A stretch of DNA of 64,000 bases, taken from the NCBI RefSeq assembly GCF_000455265.1, contig NZ_HG005139.1, positions 2,325,480 through 2,389,479 of the forward strand, written 5' to 3'. Positions 38,762 through 48,280 of the stretch are shown in pieces. This DNA is from Paenibacillus antibioticophila (GTDB lineage: Bacteria; Bacillota; Bacilli; Paenibacillales; Paenibacillaceae). Under the pieces are notes generated by a model. That model was not told the origin of the DNA. It did not search any database and saw only the letters and a list, made by a program, of their open reading frames with translations. The first letter of the stretch is position 1; each line of letters opens with the position of its first letter. Both the position numbers and the translations under genes were made by a program.

Positions 38762-39505
38762 CTAATTCATAATTACTTCTGCCTGCTGACGACCCTTCTC
38801 GATCATAGCATACGCCCAATCCACCTGTTCCGATGTCGGGGAAGGCACGCCTTCCAACGGGTATGCCCAGCCAAGCTCCTGCCATTTGTATACACCCATT
38901 TGGTGATAAGGGAGAATCTCCAGCTTCTCTACACCTTGAAGACCGCCGATAAACCGACCTAAGCGGACCAAATCCTCTTCCTCATCATTAATGCCGGGTA
39001 CAAGCACATAACGGATCCACATATTTCGATGATGACTAGACAGCCATTCAGCCATTCTAAGCATTCGATCATTGGGCTTGCTAGTCAATTTGATGTGCTT
39101 CTCATTATCGATGTGCTTCAAATCAAGAAGAACCAGATCCGTTACATCAAGAAGATCCTTGATCTTGTCGCCTTCGTTGTAACCATTCGTATCCAGCGTG
39201 GTATGCAAGTTCCAGCGCTTCTTGACTTGACGGAACAGCTCGGTAACAAAAGGAGCCTGCAAGGTTGCTTCTCCTCCAGATACCGTCAGGCCGCCGCCGG
39301 AGGAACGATAGTAGGTGAGGTATGGCTCAATCTCCGCCAACACCTCATCTACAGTCATCTCCTTGCCATCCGTCAAGCTCCATGTATCCGGGTTATGGCA
39401 ATATTGGCATTTCAGCAGGCAGCCCTGCATGAAGAGAACGAAACGAATACCTGGTCCATCTACCGTTCCGAAAGTTTCCAATGAATGTATGCGACCTTTA
39501 AGCAT
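38762..39505 (-). CDS. pflA: Pyruvate formate-lyase activating enzyme
   Basis: A radical SAM enzyme, 247 aa, that installs the glycyl radical on PflB under anaerobic conditions. The 4Fe-4S motif is CLLKCQYCHNPD, and SGGGLTVSGGEATLQ follows. It starts 78 bases after pflB and is in the same transcription unit. Confidence 0.96.
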   Translation of the reverse strand: MLKGRIHSLETFGTVDGPGIRFVLFMQGCLLKCQYCHNPDTWSLTDGKEMTVDEVLAEIEPYLTYYRSSGGGLTVSGGEATLQAPFVTELFRQVKKRWNLHTTLDTNGYNEGDKIKDLLDVTDLVLLDLKHIDNEKHIKLTSKPNDRMLRMAEWLSSHHRNMWIRYVLVPGINDEEEDLVRLGRFIGGLQGVEKLEILPYHQMGVYKWQELGWAYPLEGVPSPTSEQVDWAYAMIEKGRQQAEVIMN

Positions 39506-39583
39506 CTTTCGTCACCCTTTCCAGTTAGGCTGCCTCAATTTATACTATTGAACAGCATTTATTACGAATCTACCCGAAGCTCC

Positions 39584-41854
39584 TTACATCGAACCGTGGA
39601 AGGTACGGTTGATTACGTCGAGCTGTTGCTCGCGAGTCAGTTTGATGAAGTTAACAGCATATCCGGATACGCGGATGGTCAGCTGAGGGTAGTTCTCAGG
39701 ATGTTCCATAGCGTCCATCAGTTGCTCACGATCAAACACGTTGACGTTCAGGTGATGGGCGTTGCTGCCGAAATATCCATCCATCATCGATACAAGGTTG
39801 GATTTGCGGATTTCCGCTTCTTTACCGAGCGCCTTAGGCACGATCGAGAAGGTATTCGAGATCCCGTCAAGGCTGTGCTCGTAAGGCAGCTTCGCTACCG
39901 AGCTAAGCGATGCCAGCGCACCCTTCTTATCGCGGCCGTGCATTGGGTTTGCACCAGGAGCGAACGGCTCGCCTGCTTTACGTCCATCCGGAGTAGTACC
40001 TGTCTTCTTACCGTACACTACGTTGGAAGTAATGGTCAATACGGATTGTGTAGGCAGAGCATCACGGTAAGTCTTGTGCTTGCGAATCATTTCCATGAAG
40101 GATTCAACCAGGTTAACGGCAATTTGGTCAACACGGTCATCGTTGTTACCGTAGCAAGGGAACTCGCCTTCTGTCTCGAAGTCAACAGCAATGCCTTGTT
40201 CATTACGGATAACCTTAACCTTGGCATGTTTGATTGCGCTCAAGGAGTCGGCTGCAACCGACAGCCCCGCAATACCGCAAGCCATCGTACGGAGAATGTC
40301 GCGGTCATGCAGCGCCATTTCGATCCGTTCGTAGCAGTACTTGTCATGCATATAGTGAATTACATTCAAGGTATTTACATAGGTTTTAGCCAGCCATTCC
40401 ATCATCGGCTTGAAGCGTTTCATCACTTCATCATACTCAAGGTATTCGGAAGTAATCGCCGGGTATTCAGGACCGACTTGCGCGCCGGATTTTTCATCCT
40501 TACCGCCATTGATCGCATACAACAGGGCTTTCGCCAGGTTCGCACGCGCTCCGAAGAACTGCATTTGCTTACCGATCTTCATTGCGGATACGCAGCAAGC
40601 GATACCGTAGTCGTCACCGTAGATCGGACGCATCAGGTCGTCGTTCTCGTATTGGATCGAGCTGGTTTCGATCGAAACCTTGGCACAGTATTTCTTGAAC
40701 GCTTCAGGCAATTGCTCGGACCAGAGAACAGTCAGGTTCGGTTCCGGAGCAGGACCCAGGTTGTACAGGGTGTGCAGGAAGCGGAAGCTGTTCTTCGTTA
40801 CCAATGTCGAGCCGTCTACAGCCATACCGCCGATCGATTCTGTAACCCAAGTAGGGTCGCCGCTGAACAGATCATTATATTCAGGAGTACGCAGGAATTT
40901 AACGATACGAAGCTTCATAACGAAATGGTCAACCAGTTCTTGAGCTGCTTCTTCAGACAGGGTTCCTTCAGCCAGATCGCGTTCGATGTAAGCATCCAGG
41001 AAGGAAGATACGCGGCCCAGGGACATTGCTGCGCCGTCTTGCTCTTTAACAGCAGCCAGGTAGCCGAAGTATACCCATTGGAAAGCTTCCTTCGCATTTT
41101 CAGCAGGTCTTGAAATATCGAAGCCGTACATTTGTCCAAGCTGCTTCAGTTCGTCCAGCGCACGGATTTGTTCGGACAGCTCTTCGCGAAGACGAATGAC
41201 AGCTTCATCAATAACGTCAACCTCAAGGCTTTTCAGCTCGTTTTTCTTTTGTTTGATCAGGAAGTCTACACCGTACAGAGCTACACGGCGATAGTCGCCG
41301 ATGATCCGGCCGCGGCCGTAAGCATCCGGAAGACCTGTGATGATGCCGGCCTTACGAACGGCTCTCATCTCGGAGGTATATGCATCAAAAACGCCTTGGT
41401 TGTGGGTTTTACGGATATGTGTAAACAGTTCAACAATTTCTTCCGGCAAATCAAAGCCGTATGCCTTACAGGAATTAAGAACCATATTGATACCGCCGAA
41501 AGGATGAATAGTACGTTGGAACGGCTCATCCCCTTGAACACCGACGATTTGTTCCTTAGCTTTGTCAAGGTATCCAGGCTTGTGGGATGTAATCATGGAT
41601 GGCTTGTGAACATCTACATCCAGCACGCCGCCAGCTTCTCTTTCTTTCTTCGTGAGATCGGAAATAATATCCCACAGTGCTTTAGTGTTGTCAGTTGCGC
41701 CTTCCAAGAAGGACTCGGTGCCTTCATATGCGCTGATGTTGTTCTCGATGAAATCGCGGGTGTTCACTTCTCTCATCCATTTCCCTTTTTTAAAGCTTCT
41801 CCACGCCGATTGTACTTCTTGTGTTTTTTGAACTTCTCTTTCAATCACCGACAT
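39584..41854 (-). CDS. pflB: Formate C-acetyltransferase (pyruvate formate-lyase)
   Basis: Converts pyruvate and CoA to acetyl-CoA and formate without oxygen. The 756 aa product has the catalytic cysteine pair in [12 protein letters not shown] and the C-terminal glycyl-radical loop [13 protein letters not shown]. The ATG ending at 41854 is preceded by GGAGGG at seven bases; a longer frame to 41869 starts in the ribosome site. An Fnr-type box lies about 80 bases upstream of the start. It is followed by pflA. Codon use is typical of a highly expressed gene; the antisense strand is also open over long stretches as a side effect. Confidence 0.97.
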   Translation of the reverse strand: MSVIEREVQKTQEVQSAWRSFKKGKWMREVNTRDFIENNISAYEGTESFLEGATDNTKALWDIISDLTKKEREAGGVLDVDVHKPSMITSHKPGYLDKAKEQIVGVQGDEPFQRTIHPFGGINMVLNSCKAYGFDLPEEIVELFTHIRKTHNQGVFDAYTSEMRAVRKAGIITGLPDAYGRGRIIGDYRRVALYGVDFLIKQKKNELKSLEVDVIDEAVIRLREELSEQIRALDELKQLGQMYGFDISRPAENAKEAFQWVYFGYLAAVKEQDGAAMSLGRVSSFLDAYIERDLAEGTLSEEAAQELVDHFVMKLRIVKFLRTPEYNDLFSGDPTWVTESIGGMAVDGSTLVTKNSFRFLHTLYNLGPAPEPNLTVLWSEQLPEAFKKYCAKVSIETSSIQYENDDLMRPIYGDDYGIACCVSAMKIGKQMQFFGARANLAKALLYAINGGKDEKSGAQVGPEYPAITSEYLEYDEVMKRFKPMMEWLAKTYVNTLNVIHYMHDKYCYERIEMALHDRDILRTMACGIAGLSVAADSLSAIKHAKVKVIRNEQGIAVDFETEGEFPCYGNNDDRVDQIAVNLVESFMEMIRKHKTYRDALPTQSVLTITSNVVYGKKTGTTPDGRKAGEPFAPGANPMHGRDKKGALASLSSVAKLPYEHSLDGISNTFSIVPKALGKEAEIRKSNLVSMMDGYFGSNAHHLNVNVFDREQLMDAMEHPENYPQLTIRVSGYAVNFIKLTREQQLDVINRTFHGSM

Positions 41855-41929
41855 CTTTATTCCCTCCATTTATAGTTTAAAGTACGCGGGTTGAAGGTTA
41901 TATATCCGCGCCTTGTGATCCCTAAAATT

Positions 41930-41945
41930 TGTGATACTTTTCACA
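41930..41945. promoter_or_regulatory. Fnr box upstream of pflB
   Basis: TGTGATACTTTTCACA, an exact TGTGA-N6-TCACA match. A -10-like TATATAAC lies about 35 bases toward pflB, placing the box near -41, as for class II activation. Confidence 0.82.
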
Positions 41946-42052
41946 TTTCTGACACTGGTGAGCCTCAGCGAATACATTTTATATCCACTGCACTTACCTT
42001 TTTATTAGGGATCATTTATAGCTTTATATTATAATAATCCCCATATAAAGAT

Positions 42053-42089
42053 TGTGACAAATATCACTTTCAAGGTGATATTTGTCACT
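42053..42089. promoter_or_regulatory. Paired Fnr/Rex-like sites forming one hairpin after adhE
   Basis: GTGACAAATATCAC and GTGATATTTGTCAC are 14 bp complementary arms around a 7 base loop, about 20 bases after the adhE stop. Each arm is itself a TGTGA-N6-TCACT-like palindrome (42053-42068 and 42074-42089). It could be the adhE terminator, a double operator for pflB, or both. Confidence 0.65.
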
Positions 42090-42110
42090 TTTTTCATTCT
42101 ATTTGTTCAC

Positions 42111-44726
42111 TTATTCTTCAAATCTTCCGTAGAAGGCATCGCGGTAAACCTCCGCCAGTTCCGTAACCAATGGCAGCTTAGGATTGGCTGTCGTACATTG
42201 ATCTTCAAAGGCACGGTCTGCCAGATAATCTACCCGCGACTCGAAGTCATTTGCGTCAAATCCTAGCTCCTGGAAGCTTGCCGGAATCCCGAGCTTCTTG
42301 TTCAGATCACGGATGGCGTTGATCAGGCTCTTCACGCCCTCCTCTGTTGTACGGGCAGGCAGTCCGAGAATCCGGGCGATTTCCGCATAGCGTTCATCTG
42401 CTACAAAGTTAGTGTATTTAGGCCATGCTGCAAACTTGGTTGGCTTCTTCGCATTGTAGCGAATGACGTGCGGCAGCAAGATCGCATTGGTACGACCATG
42501 AGCGGTATGGTACTGCCCGCCCCATTTGTGTGCAAGGCTGTGGTTAATACCCAGGAATGCATTCGCAAATGCCATACCTGCCAGCGTTGAAGCGTTATGC
42601 ATCTTTTCACGAGCCAGCTTGTCGCCAGTCAGCGCCGATTTCTCCAGGTATTGGAACACCAGTTGAATGGCCTTAATTGCCAGTCCGTCCGTAAAGTCAT
42701 TCGCCATCACCGATACATAGGCTTCGATCCCATGTGTCAACACATCCATGCCTGTATCAGCAACCGCTGTTTTAGGCAAGCTATATACAAATTCAGGATC
42801 AATAATCGCTACATCAGGAGTCAGCTCATAGTCTGCCAATGGATATTTGGTGTTGCCATTGATCTTGTCAGTAATAACTGTGAATGGCGTTACTTCCGAC
42901 CCTGTACCCGAAGTTGTCGGGATTGCTACAAACTTCGCCTTTTGTCCCAGATGAGGATATTTGTAAGTCCGTTTGCGAATGTCCATGAATTTTTGCTTCA
43001 GATTATGGAACTCGGTATCCGGATATTCATAGAACAGCCACATGCCCTTGGCAGCATCCATTGGCGATCCGCCACCGAGAGCGATGATGCAATCGGGTTG
43101 GAATTTAGCCATTAACTCAGTCCCGCGTTCAACCGTAGTTGTCGACGGATCCGGTTCTACATCCGAGAACACTTCAATCGCTACCGGCGTTTGGCGTTGA
43201 CGGAGATAGTGCTCCACTCTTTCTACATAACCCAGTTTAACCATCATCGGATCCGTTACAATCAATACGCGGCTGATATCCGGCATTTTAGCAAGATATT
43301 GGGTCGAATTTTTCTCGAAATAGATTTTTCCCGGCACTTTGAACCATTGCATATTCACGGTACGACGATTCACCCTTTTCACGTTGATCAGATTGATAGC
43401 CGTTACGTTCGACGATGTCGAGTTGCGTCCATAAGATCCGCAGCCGAGTGTCAGGGACGGCAGGTTCGTATTATAGATATCACCGATACCGCCTTGCGAC
43501 GAAGGCTGGTTCACCAAAATCCGGCAGGTAGGCATGCTGTCCGAGAATTTCTGAATGATCTCTTCATTATTGGAATGAATAACCGAGGAATGCCCCATGC
43601 CTCCGAATTGAACCACTTCCAGTGCGCGTGCGATACCTTGTTCAGCTGTTTTTACTTTGTAGCAGGCCAATACCGGGCTCAGCTTCTCAGCGGACAATGG
43701 GAATTTAGGTCCTACGCCTTCGATTTCAGCGACGAGAATCTTTGTTCCTGCAGGCACGTCGATACCGCACATTTCAGCGATTTTCACAGCAGGTTGACCT
43801 ACGATGCTTGGATTTACGGCACATTTATCAGCAATGATAGCTCCGGCAGTCAATTTTGCAGCCTCTTCCTTATTAACGAAGTAGCAGCCGTTTGCGATCA
43901 TTTTCTTTTTCACTTGGTCAAAAATAGGTTCTTCGATAATAACCGCTTGCTCCGAGGCACAGATCATGCCATTGTCAAACGTCTTCGAGAGAATCAAATC
44001 GTTCACCGCTTGATCCAGGTCGGCGGTCTTCTCAATGAAGCAAGGAACGTTACCAGGACCTACGCCGAGCGCCGGTTTGCCGCAGCTGTAAGCCGCTTTA
44101 ACCATCGCAGATCCGCCGGTTGCCAGAATGCAGGCTACGTCAGGATGATTCATCAGCGCATTGGTACGGTCCATCGAAGGATTCTCGATCCATTGAATAC
44201 AATCTGCAGGCGCACCATGCTTCACGGCAGCTTCGAGCAGAATCTTGGCAGCTTCCGCACTGCAGCGTTGTGCAGATGGATGAAAACCAAAGATAATCGG
44301 GTTGCGTGTCTTGATCGCGATCATCGCTTTAAAGATGGTAGTGGATGTCGGGTTGGTCACCGGCGTAATTCCCATGATGATACCGACAGGCTCAGCGATC
44401 TTCTGGAAGCTTTCATAAGGATTATCTTCAATCACGCCGACGGTCTTGTTGTATTTGATGCTGTTGTGGATATACTCCGTTGCAAACATGTTCTTGATAA
44501 TTTTGTCTTCGTATACACCGCGTCCGGTTTCTTCGACCGCCATCTTGGCAAGGTACATATGCTTGTCAAGTCCTGCCAGTGCCATAGCCTGTACGATCTG
44601 GTCGATTTGCTCCTGGGTCATGCTCATGAACGCTTCGGATGCTTTCTTCCCCTTGTCGATCAATGTCTGGATGTAGTCTTGTGCGGTAGGCTCCGTGTTT
44701 GCTTTCACTTCGTTCTTAACGGCCAT
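42111..44726 (-). CDS. adhE: Bifunctional acetaldehyde-CoA / alcohol dehydrogenase AdhE
   Basis: Reduces acetyl-CoA to ethanol in two NADH-dependent steps, regenerating NAD during fermentation. The 871 aa fusion has an N-terminal CoA-acylating aldehyde dehydrogenase (catalytic cysteine in FDNGMICASEQAV, about 10-430) and a C-terminal iron alcohol dehydrogenase (about 455-865; GGGSPMDAAKGMW, with iron-ligand histidines in HSLAHKWGG and HGRTNA). The ATG ending at 44726 has GGAGG upstream; a longer frame to 44783 runs into promoter DNA. Fnr/Rex-like boxes lie upstream. Adjacent to pflB and fnr. Confidence 0.97.
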   Translation of the reverse strand: MAVKNEVKANTEPTAQDYIQTLIDKGKKASEAFMSMTQEQIDQIVQAMALAGLDKHMYLAKMAVEETGRGVYEDKIIKNMFATEYIHNSIKYNKTVGVIEDNPYESFQKIAEPVGIIMGITPVTNPTSTTIFKAMIAIKTRNPIIFGFHPSAQRCSAEAAKILLEAAVKHGAPADCIQWIENPSMDRTNALMNHPDVACILATGGSAMVKAAYSCGKPALGVGPGNVPCFIEKTADLDQAVNDLILSKTFDNGMICASEQAVIIEEPIFDQVKKKMIANGCYFVNKEEAAKLTAGAIIADKCAVNPSIVGQPAVKIAEMCGIDVPAGTKILVAEIEGVGPKFPLSAEKLSPVLACYKVKTAEQGIARALEVVQFGGMGHSSVIHSNNEEIIQKFSDSMPTCRILVNQPSSQGGIGDIYNTNLPSLTLGCGSYGRNSTSSNVTAINLINVKRVNRRTVNMQWFKVPGKIYFEKNSTQYLAKMPDISRVLIVTDPMMVKLGYVERVEHYLRQRQTPVAIEVFSDVEPDPSTTTVERGTELMAKFQPDCIIALGGGSPMDAAKGMWLFYEYPDTEFHNLKQKFMDIRKRTYKYPHLGQKAKFVAIPTTSGTGSEVTPFTVITDKINGNTKYPLADYELTPDVAIIDPEFVYSLPKTAVADTGMDVLTHGIEAYVSVMANDFTDGLAIKAIQLVFQYLEKSALTGDKLAREKMHNASTLAGMAFANAFLGINHSLAHKWGGQYHTAHGRTNAILLPHVIRYNAKKPTKFAAWPKYTNFVADERYAEIARILGLPARTTEEGVKSLINAIRDLNKKLGIPASFQELGFDANDFESRVDYLADRAFEDQCTTANPKLPLVTELAEVYRDAFYGRFEE

Positions 44727-44768
44727 TTCTCTCATCCTCCTAAGGTGGAATGGACAACCTCTTATGTT

Positions 44769-44784
44769 AGTGATTTTTTTCACT
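44769..44784. promoter_or_regulatory. Fnr/Rex-like palindrome near the adhE start
   Basis: AGTGATTTTTTTCACT lies 43-58 bases upstream of the adhE ATG. It is downstream of the probable promoter at 44830, so it may be a repressor (Rex-type) site rather than an activator site. Confidence 0.55.
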
Positions 44785-44857
44785 TAAAGGTGTGTCCTTA
44801 TGAAGCTTTGCGCTTCTCTTTATGGTTAAAGCATATCACAGCTTTTTCGGTTTGTAT

Positions 44858-44873
44858 AGTGAATTTTTTCACG
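44858..44873. promoter_or_regulatory. Fnr-type box for the adhE promoter
   Basis: AGTGAATTTTTTCACG, centred 33 bases from a TATGCT -10-like hexamer (44830-44835) on the minus strand, the spacing of a class II Fnr promoter. Confidence 0.65.
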
Positions 44874-44968
44874 TACTTTAAAGTAAATGAAAACTTTCAG
44901 TAGAATGTTCAAATTTTCAGGCGCAATTTACAGTTTTTGACTTTGACTCCTTATTCTTTTTCTTGTAT

Positions 44969-45010
44969 TGTGAGAAATATCATTTCTCCATTAAAGTGAA
45001 ATTAGTCACA
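44969..45010. promoter_or_regulatory. Two Fnr-like boxes upstream of fnr
   Basis: TGTGAGAAATATCATT (44969-44984) and AGTGAAATTAGTCACA (44995-45010) lie in the 398 bp adhE-fnr gap. The best -10 for fnr is TATAAT at 45071-45076, so the boxes sit at about -80 and -106 and may act in autoregulation or on adhE. Confidence 0.55.
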
Positions 45011-45124
45011 ATGTTGAAATTTCGACACTTTTTAAGGACTTCTAAGCGTCTCAAAACTCTAAAAAAGTTATATAATTAATTTAAAATTTTCAGAAAAATT
45101 TGGAACACAAAGGGGAAATTCATA

Positions 45125-45841
45125 ATGAGCGAAATGATGAGCGTCACTCTGCCCCGCGGCAATACGAGCTGTTTTACCGAGCAAAACTTCAACCGTCTCC
45201 TTGTCACGATGAAAGAAAAAGCGTACCCTGAGGGAACGCATCTTTTCTGGGAAGGCGACTTTTCCGATAAACTATTTTATGTTAAGCGCGGGCGCGTCAA
45301 GCTGACCAAGTCTACCGATGAAGGCAAAGAGCTGATCCTCTACATGTACGGCCGCGGAGATATGGTGGGTCAGGCGGATCCTTTCTTTAGCACCAAGCAC
45401 AGCTTCACTGCTGAAGTCATTGAGGACAGTGAGGTTGGCGTCATCGAGCAGAAGGATCTGGAGATCATGATCTGCCAGCACTGTGATTTTGCGATTGATT
45501 TCATGAAATGGATGGGCATCCATCACCGATTGACACAGACGAAATTCCGCGACCTGATGATGTACGGGAAGCCGGGCGCGCTTTGCTCTACTCTGATTCG
45601 TCTAAGCAATACTTACGGTGAACAGCATGGGGAGAACATTCTAATCAATAAGAAAATCACCCATACGGATTTGTCCAATATGATTGGCGCGACCCGTGAA
45701 AGCGTCAACCGGATGCTGAGTGATCTTCGTAAGAAGGATGCGCTGGAGTATGATAACGGCATGATTGTTATTAAGGACCTGGTAATGCTGCAGGATATTT
45801 GTCACTGCGAGCTCTGTCCGAATGAAATCTGCCGGATCTAG
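45125..45841 (+). CDS. fnr: Fnr-type oxygen-responsive regulator
   Basis: A 238 aa Crp/Fnr regulator. A cyclic-nucleotide-like sensor domain (about 20-140) and HTH (about 165-215, DLSNMIGATRESVNRML) are followed by a C-terminal cysteine cluster: cysteines at about 226, 228, 231 and 236. The Cys-X2-Cys-X4-Cys spacing matches the 4Fe-4S ligands of B. subtilis Fnr. It should activate the neighbouring pfl, adhE and nir genes without oxygen. AAAGGGG lies upstream of the ATG. It is the only plus-strand gene of the anaerobic island. Confidence 0.93.
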   Translation: MSEMMSVTLPRGNTSCFTEQNFNRLLVTMKEKAYPEGTHLFWEGDFSDKLFYVKRGRVKLTKSTDEGKELILYMYGRGDMVGQADPFFSTKHSFTAEVIEDSEVGVIEQKDLEIMICQHCDFAIDFMKWMGIHHRLTQTKFRDLMMYGKPGALCSTLIRLSNTYGEQHGENILINKKITHTDLSNMIGATRESVNRMLSDLRKKDALEYDNGMIVIKDLVMLQDICHCELCPNEICRI

Positions 45842-45872
45842 TCCCTCCTCGCTGGCGGCGTAACAAACTACT

Positions 45873-45917
45873 AAAAAGGGGCGCCCAACAGACTTGTTCT
45901 GTCGGGACGCCCTGTTT
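45873..45917. terminator. Bidirectional terminator after fnr, shared with locus A
   Basis: GGGGCGCCCAACAGA pairs with TCTGTCGGGACGCCC around CTTGT. The minus-strand side is followed by TTTTTAG and the plus side by TGTTTGTGTT. The same hairpin occurs at 15468-15510. Confidence 0.75.
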
Positions 45918-45970
45918 GTGTTAGTGTGCAATACACGGGGAGCAGTTAAACATGAGAGGGCCAGTTAAGT

Positions 45971-46133
45971 GGGGCAACGTGTGAAGAGTTGCTACGTTCG
46001 CTGTTGTTCACGGATTTCTATGATTGGACTAAATTCTAACAGTGGAGAAATCTTCTCACAAAGGCAAACGCTGACGCTCTATGCTTTCGAAGCAGCTTTC
46101 TTGCAGAAAGCTTTTACCTTCACACTTTTGCCC
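45971..46133. repeat. Palindromic repeat, inner module, left end of locus B
   Basis: A 163 bp copy from GGGGCAACGTGTGAAGAG to CTTCACACTTTTGCCC with the AGCTTTCTTGCAGAAAGCT hairpin inside. Counterpart of 15243-15375 at locus A. Confidence 0.85.
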
Positions 46134-46998
46134 TGGCTACTTCGCCTTATGAGTTCAACTGCTATGCTAACTGCACATGACTGCGCCACGATAGCATTAC
46201 AGTAAGCTTGAAGCCTGTGGCATGCACGCAGGATACTCCGCGCGCCAATAGCCTTCTCCCAACTTCCCCTTGCTGCCAGGCCCGCCTTAGGCTAGAAATC
46301 ACAAATGGAGGCCTGCGCGATTCAGTTTACGCACAGCCCCATGGAACACTGGCACCTGGAGTTACCCCAGTCGCACGTTGCTTCGGCCTTGTGCGGAACG
46401 CGGAACTTCGTTATCCGACTAGACCTTCCAGTCTTGTTCCGAGCTTTACTCCTCCCACTTGTTCAGCCTCATTCCGGTCATGCTCCAGTGAAATTTTTTA
46501 CCTTAAATTCTTCATTCGGCACTCGAATCCAATTTTAGTGAAAAAATTTACCTTAGATATCCAGTATCTAGTTAAACCCACGGTATAGCTCACTTTAAGC
46601 GAAAAAATTTCACTATATCCGCATTTCTATCATTTCCACTGAATTTAAGGTAACTTTTTTCACTGTATGCGTAAGATTCATATTTCATGCGGACGACCGA
46701 TCACCGTCATACCGCAAAACACCACACGCTGGAAGCTGCGCTCGGTGCAAGGTAACTCATGCGTACTTGGTCGGTATTATGCAGAATCTACTTGAATAAC
46801 CCTTGCTCTGTCGACTTGTTGCAAATTGGGGTATCACCCAATGATGATACGGTGTGTCTATTTACTGTTTGTAATGCACCACGCGTAGCTCCCAGCGCGC
46901 GGTGGGACGGTACGGGTGTCACCACACGCCTGCCCTTCAGTCTCATAGAGAGTGCAGTGCATCCGGTACCTATAAAGCCGAAGAATCTACGTTAAAAG
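46134..46998. other. Non-coding duplicated module, locus B
   Basis: About 865 bp without a credible gene. Bases 46134 to about 46690 are homologous to the reverse complement of about 14700-15242 at locus A. Four palindromic motifs of the AGTGAAATTTTTTACCTTA type lie at 46486, 46537, 46595 and 46647, the last two in reverse orientation. The remaining 46690-46998 has no match that I can see in the window. Two overlapping small frames (46208-46588, 46305-46538) do not stay in frame with locus A. Confidence 0.75.
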
Positions 46999-47069
46999 GG
47001 TATAAGTGTGAAGTGTTACAAGCTTTCTGTAAGAAAGCTACTTCGTAAGCACACTTCACACGTTGCCCC
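46999..47069. repeat. Palindromic repeat, short inverted copy, right end of locus B
   Basis: A 71 bp internally deleted copy, from GGGTATAAGTGTGAAGTG to CACTTCACACGTTGCCCC, with AGCTTTCTGTAAGAAAGCT between. Inverted relative to 45971; lies just after the nirC stop. Confidence 0.82.
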
Positions 47070-47083
47070 AGTACGCAGATGAC

Positions 47084-47884
47084 TTAAGCCGCTTTACGTG
47101 CCTTCTCCTTCTTGCGAACCGGTGAGATGAACCAGTAAGCCATACCGACGAAGATGGCGCCGCCAACGATATTGCCGAGTGTCACCGGAATCATATTATG
47201 CAACCAGCCGGCCAGCGTAACGGTATCCGGGTGATTAGGAAGCAGCAAGGAAAGGCTGAGCAGCGTCATATTCGCTACACTGTGCTCATAGCCGCTTGCG
47301 ATAAAGGCATAAAGACACCACCAGATCAGAATCAGCTTGCTGATATCGTCCTTGGCCCGATTGCTCATCCAGATCGCAAGACAGACGAGCCAGTTACACA
47401 AAATGCCGCGAAAGAACAATTCCATGACGGGAGCTCCCATCTTCTTAGCGGATGCGGCAAAGATCAGATGCTCCGGCCCCGCAGCCTTGAATAGCCCGGA
47501 GCCGACGATCAGGAGACTGAGAACAACAGCCCCCGCAAGATTTCCGAGGAATACCAGCATCCAGTTCTTGGCTGTATCCCCGATTGTCGTTCTACCCGCT
47601 AAGGTGCTTGCCGTAAAGAACATGTTATTGCCGGTGAAGAGCTCGGAGCCTGCAAAGATAACCAGGGTCAGGGCAATCCCGAAGGACATGCCCATCACCA
47701 TGGGCTGAAACGGCGACTTGATCGCTGCAAGCGGTGCGCCCACCGAGAAGATCAGAATAATTCCGAGGCCGACATAAGCGCCGGCTAGCATGGCTGCCAC
47801 CATATATCTCGGCAGGCTCTCGTTCATCAAGTCTCTTTTTTTAACCGCGGCTTCTACGATGGCTTCAACATTTTGTGTAAACAT
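47084..47884 (-). CDS. nirC: Formate/nitrite transporter family protein (NirC-like)
   Basis: A 266 aa FNT-family channel with six membrane helices and the family features GSELFTGNNMFF and GNLAGAVVLSLL. Being last in the nirB-nirD operon it most likely moves nitrite; formate, made by the nearby Pfl, is an alternative substrate. It starts 15 bases after nirD with GGAGGGG upstream of the ATG. Confidence 0.9.
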   Translation of the reverse strand: MFTQNVEAIVEAAVKKRDLMNESLPRYMVAAMLAGAYVGLGIILIFSVGAPLAAIKSPFQPMVMGMSFGIALTLVIFAGSELFTGNNMFFTASTLAGRTTIGDTAKNWMLVFLGNLAGAVVLSLLIVGSGLFKAAGPEHLIFAASAKKMGAPVMELFFRGILCNWLVCLAIWMSNRAKDDISKLILIWWCLYAFIASGYEHSVANMTLLSLSLLLPNHPDTVTLAGWLHNMIPVTLGNIVGGAIFVGMAYWFISPVRKKEKARKAA

Positions 47885-47899
47885 GGAGATCCCCTCCGT

Positions 47900-48253
47900 T
47901 TATGTCGTTTGGAGCTGCTGCTCCAATGCGATCCATACTTGACCGTTCTCTACCTTCACCGGACACATGCTAGCCCGGCCCGTATCGGGAGCCTGCACCA
48001 ACCCGGTAGTCAAGTCAATCTTCCAATCGTACAGCGGATCATACAGGTAATGTCCCGACAAGATCCCTTCCGCAAGCGGCCCGCCTTTCGGATGCGGACT
48101 CTGGTTCAAAGCGGCAAAGATTCGTCCATCGGAAAGCGGGAAGACGGCGATTTCCTGCCCGTTGATTTCTACGACCCGCCCGATCTGCAGGAGGAACTCA
48201 TCCACTGACCCTGCGGCATAGAATTTCAGATTGCTCTCTTTCTCCATGTTCAT
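47900..48253 (-). CDS. nirD: Nitrite reductase (NADH) small subunit
   Basis: A 117 aa Rieske-like beta protein that partners NirB. The region corresponding to the Rieske cluster (LNQSPHPKGGPL) lacks the cysteine ligands, as in other NirD subunits. It starts 27 bases after nirB, with GGAGAGGAG upstream. Confidence 0.93.
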   Translation of the reverse strand: MNMEKESNLKFYAAGSVDEFLLQIGRVVEINGQEIAVFPLSDGRIFAALNQSPHPKGGPLAEGILSGHYLYDPLYDWKIDLTTGLVQAPDTGRASMCPVKVENGQVWIALEQQLQTT

Positions 48254-48280
48254 ATTTCATTCTCCTCTCCATGTCACGAT

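Noticed and set aside
39485..41113. A 542 aa open frame on the plus strand opposite pflB
   Set aside because: It mirrors the codon bias of the highly expressed pflB gene. It has no ribosome site and no recognisable domain, and pflB on the other strand is certain.
44769..44784. This palindrome as an Fnr activator site for adhE
   Set aside because: It lies downstream of the likely -10 at 44830, so activation is unlikely; recorded as a possible repressor site instead.
43191..44903. A 570 aa open frame opposite adhE
   Set aside because: Same reason: antisense openness in a gene with strongly biased codons; no domain or start signal.
46208..46588. Small frames inside locus B (46208-46588 and 46305-46538) and on the minus strand of locus A (14831-15070)
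   Set aside because: They share stretches such as APVKF and LTLNSSFG, but the frame shifts between copies within the shared stretches, so the DNA and not a protein is conserved.
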